A stretch of 64,000 bases of DNA, from positions 116,240-180,239 of the forward strand of contig NZ_RQVR01000005.1 of NCBI RefSeq assembly GCF_003865365.1. The letters are read 5' to 3'. Of this stretch, positions 62,260-64,000 are shown in pieces. This stretch comes from Flavobacterium macacae. Lineage in GTDB: Bacteria; Bacteroidota; Bacteroidia; Flavobacteriales; Flavobacteriaceae. The position numbers were made by a program, and so were the translations under genes. The notes below the pieces were generated by a model. The model made no database searches, was not told where the DNA came from, and saw only the letters and a program-made list of their open reading frames with translations. Every line of letters begins with the position of its first letter. The first letter of the stretch is position 1.

Positions 62260-64000
62260 TTATCGAGTTAGGTAGAACCAGCCGTCTTTCATTTGTGTCC
62301 CATCTCCTAAATCAATTTGATAATAGTAAGATGATTCTGGAAGCGTATTGCTCGAATCTTTATAATGGCCATTCCAATCATTTTGGTACCCTTTAGCTTT
62401 GAAAACCTCAGCACCCCATCTGTTGAAAACTCTAACAGTTGAATTTGGATAATTTTTAATATTGATGATTACCCAAGTATCGTTGATACCGTCACCATTT
62501 GGCGTAAATGCTTGAGAAATATTGACATCTACTTGATCACAAGCATCTCCGATTCCATCTTTATCGATGTCTTCTTGACCTGGATTGTAAAGGTAAGGAC
62601 AGTTGTCATTTTCATTCAACACGCCGTCGTTGTCAATATCTGGATCACAAGCATCGCCAAGACCATCTCCGTCGGTATCGATTTGATCAGGATTTGCAGT
62701 TAATGGACAATTGTCATCAGCATCAAGGATTCCATCGTTATCGTCATCATCGTCACAATTATCTGGAAATCCATCTCCGTCATTATCTCCAAATGTATTG
62801 ATTACATTGATTACTGCTTCCATTTGAGAAACGTTTCCGCTTGAATCTGTTACCGTCATAGTTACGAAATTCTCTCCCGTTTGTGTACATTCAAAAGATT
62901 CTTGGCTTAAAGTAACTGATGCAATTCCACAGTTGTCAAATGAACCGTTATTGATGTCTGATACCGTAATATATGCCATTCCAAATTCGTCTAAAGAAAC
63001 TGTTACATCTTGTGTAATTGCTGTTGGTGCCGTTACATCTTGAACAGTTACAATTGCAGTTCCTGCTGAAACATTTCCGTTAGCATCAGTGACAGTTAAT
63101 GTTACGGTGTTTGGACCCACATTTTCACAAGTGAAAGCAGTGACATCTAAGGCAAACGTCGCTATAGAACAATTGTCCGTCGAACCGTTATTGATTTGAG
63201 CCGGCGTAATGGTTGCATTACCGTTAGCATCTAACTGAACCGTTGCGTCTTGAGTTGCCACCGTCGGCGCAATCAAGTCTTGAACAGTTACTACTGCAGT
63301 TCCTGTTGAAACATTTCCGTTTACGTCAGTTACGGTAAGCGTTACAGTGTTGGCACCCACATTGGCACAAGTAAAATCAGTGGCATCTAAAGCATAGCTT
63401 GCGATTCCGCAATTATCAGTTGAACCGTTATTGATCTGAGCCGGAGTAATGGTTGTCTGGCCATTTGCATCTAACTGAACTGAGATATTTTGTGTAATAA
63501 CAGTTGGCGCTAAAATATCTACTACTGTTACTACAACAGTTGCCGTGGAGCTGTTTCCGCTTGCATCTACAGCAGTAAGAATGACATCATTCGGACCTAC
63601 ATTGGCACACGTAAAGTTTCTTATTGAAGCATCAAGCGTAACAATACCGCAATTGTCAAAAGAACCATTGTTTATATCGGCACTATTAATTAAAGCGACT
63701 CCACTTGCATCTAAGTAGATTGTAATGGACTGACCAATTACCATTGGTGCCGTTACATCTTGAACAGTCACTATTGCTGTTGCAGTCGAAACATTTCCGT
63801 TTACATCAGTGACAGTTAATGTTACGGTGTTTGGACCCACATTTTCACAAGTAAAATCTGTAACATCTAAAGCCAAAGTTACGGCTCCACAATTATCAAA
63901 AGAACCATTGTTGATTTGAGCTGGAGTGATTGCTACTTGGCCATTTATTCCTAATTGAACAGTAATGTTTTGAGAAATTGCCGTTGGAGCAATTAAATCT
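62260..64000 (-). CDS. Giant T9SS type B adhesin, N-terminus beyond window
   Basis: C-terminal 580 codons of a surface protein whose frame is open to the window's right edge. At least five tandem ~80-residue HYR-like beta domains (64000 to about 62800) share [39 protein letters not shown]. Next come Asp-rich thrombospondin type 3 calcium-binding repeats ([36 protein letters not shown]). The end is a type B sorting domain ([13 protein letters not shown] ... DGWFYLTR). It resembles SprB-type gliding adhesins. It forms an operon with the PorP/SprF gene. Confidence 0.94.
   Translation of the reverse strand, partial: DLIAPTAISQNITVQLGINGQVAITPAQINNGSFDNCGAVTLALDVTDFTCENVGPNTVTLTVTDVNGNVSTATAIVTVQDVTAPMVIGQSITIYLDASGVALINSADINNGSFDNCGIVTLDASIRNFTCANVGPNDVILTAVDASGNSSTATVVVTVVDILAPTVITQNISVQLDANGQTTITPAQINNGSTDNCGIASYALDATDFTCANVGANTVTLTVTDVNGNVSTGTAVVTVQDLIAPTVATQDATVQLDANGNATITPAQINNGSTDNCSIATFALDVTAFTCENVGPNTVTLTVTDANGNVSAGTAIVTVQDVTAPTAITQDVTVSLDEFGMAYITVSDINNGSFDNCGIASVTLSQESFECTQTGENFVTMTVTDSSGNVSQMEAVINVINTFGDNDGDGFPDNCDDDDDNDGILDADDNCPLTANPDQIDTDGDGLGDACDPDIDNDGVLNENDNCPYLYNPGQEDIDKDGIGDACDQVDVNISQAFTPNGDGINDTWVIINIKNYPNSTVRVFNRWGAEVFKAKGYQNDWNGHYKDSSNTLPESSYYYQIDLGDGTQMKDGWFYLTR
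62800..64000 (-). repeat. Tandem HYR-like repeats, about 240 bases per unit
   Basis: Five units of about 240 bases repeat in tandem and the array continues past the window. Some neighbours are very alike at DNA level: the stretch ACAGTTAATGTTACGGTGTT, preceded by CAGTGAC, recurs almost unchanged at about 63090 and 63810. Ongoing recombination between units is therefore likely, and the region is prone to misassembly. Confidence 0.85.

Overview
The window looks like chromosome of a Flavobacterium-like member of the Bacteroidota. It is AT-rich. Many genes are preceded by the phylum-specific -7 box TAnnTTTG, and starts mostly lack Shine-Dalgarno sequences. Three large surface proteins carry, or are built like, type IX secretion system (T9SS) cargo, and a PorP/SprF-like protein and a TonB-receptor-fold protein accompany them. 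Most genes are housekeeping or envelope genes and nothing marks a recent large insertion.

Layout. 1-13.8 kb: end-truncated argS, a giant T9SS type B adhesin, a TonB-receptor-like barrel, an L,D-transpeptidase-fold protein, fabH, an S9 peptidase and an orphan ABC ATPase. 13.9-21 kb: a T9SS type A surface protein split by one in-frame TAG, an AarF/ABC1 kinase with a TetR-like regulator and a structured intergenic element between them, then an OmpA lipoprotein and a lipocalin-like lipoprotein. 21.3-28.1 kb (minus strand): a compact run of response regulator, histidine kinase, LtaS-type transferase, diacylglycerol kinase and a second LtaS-type transferase, probably an envelope lipid-headgroup module under its own two-component system. 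28.3-30.2 kb: htpG.

30.8-37.7 kb is the most unusual region: a tight plus-strand operon kaiC-kaiB-kaiB-PAS histidine kinase-single-domain response regulator, with a 919-residue multi-PAS histidine kinase transcribed divergently. It is a Kai-type module without a kaiA in a non-cyanobacterial genome, and three of its five genes start with GTG or TTG.

37.8-46.6 kb: EamA and DoxX membrane proteins, a CHASE3 kinase, a sterol-desaturase-family protein, DUF2805, a DUF2089-membrane protein-hydrolase-M61 peptidase cluster headed by a perfect 16-bp inverted repeat, and a DUF4369 lipoprotein. 46.7-49.4 kb (minus): two identical tRNA-Thr(TGT) genes, a small conserved protein, manA, queD and idi. 49.4-51.4 kb: a gene-poor pocket of small unknown genes. 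51.4-59.7 kb: FAD oxidoreductase, DUF2891, recQ, then kdsD-tatC-CMD protein-lptB. 59.8-64 kb: a membrane protein, a GH25 lysozyme-like protein, a PorP/SprF-like protein and the C-terminal part of a giant type B T9SS adhesin running off the right edge.

All functions are inferred by reading motifs and remembered family features. No database search was run.
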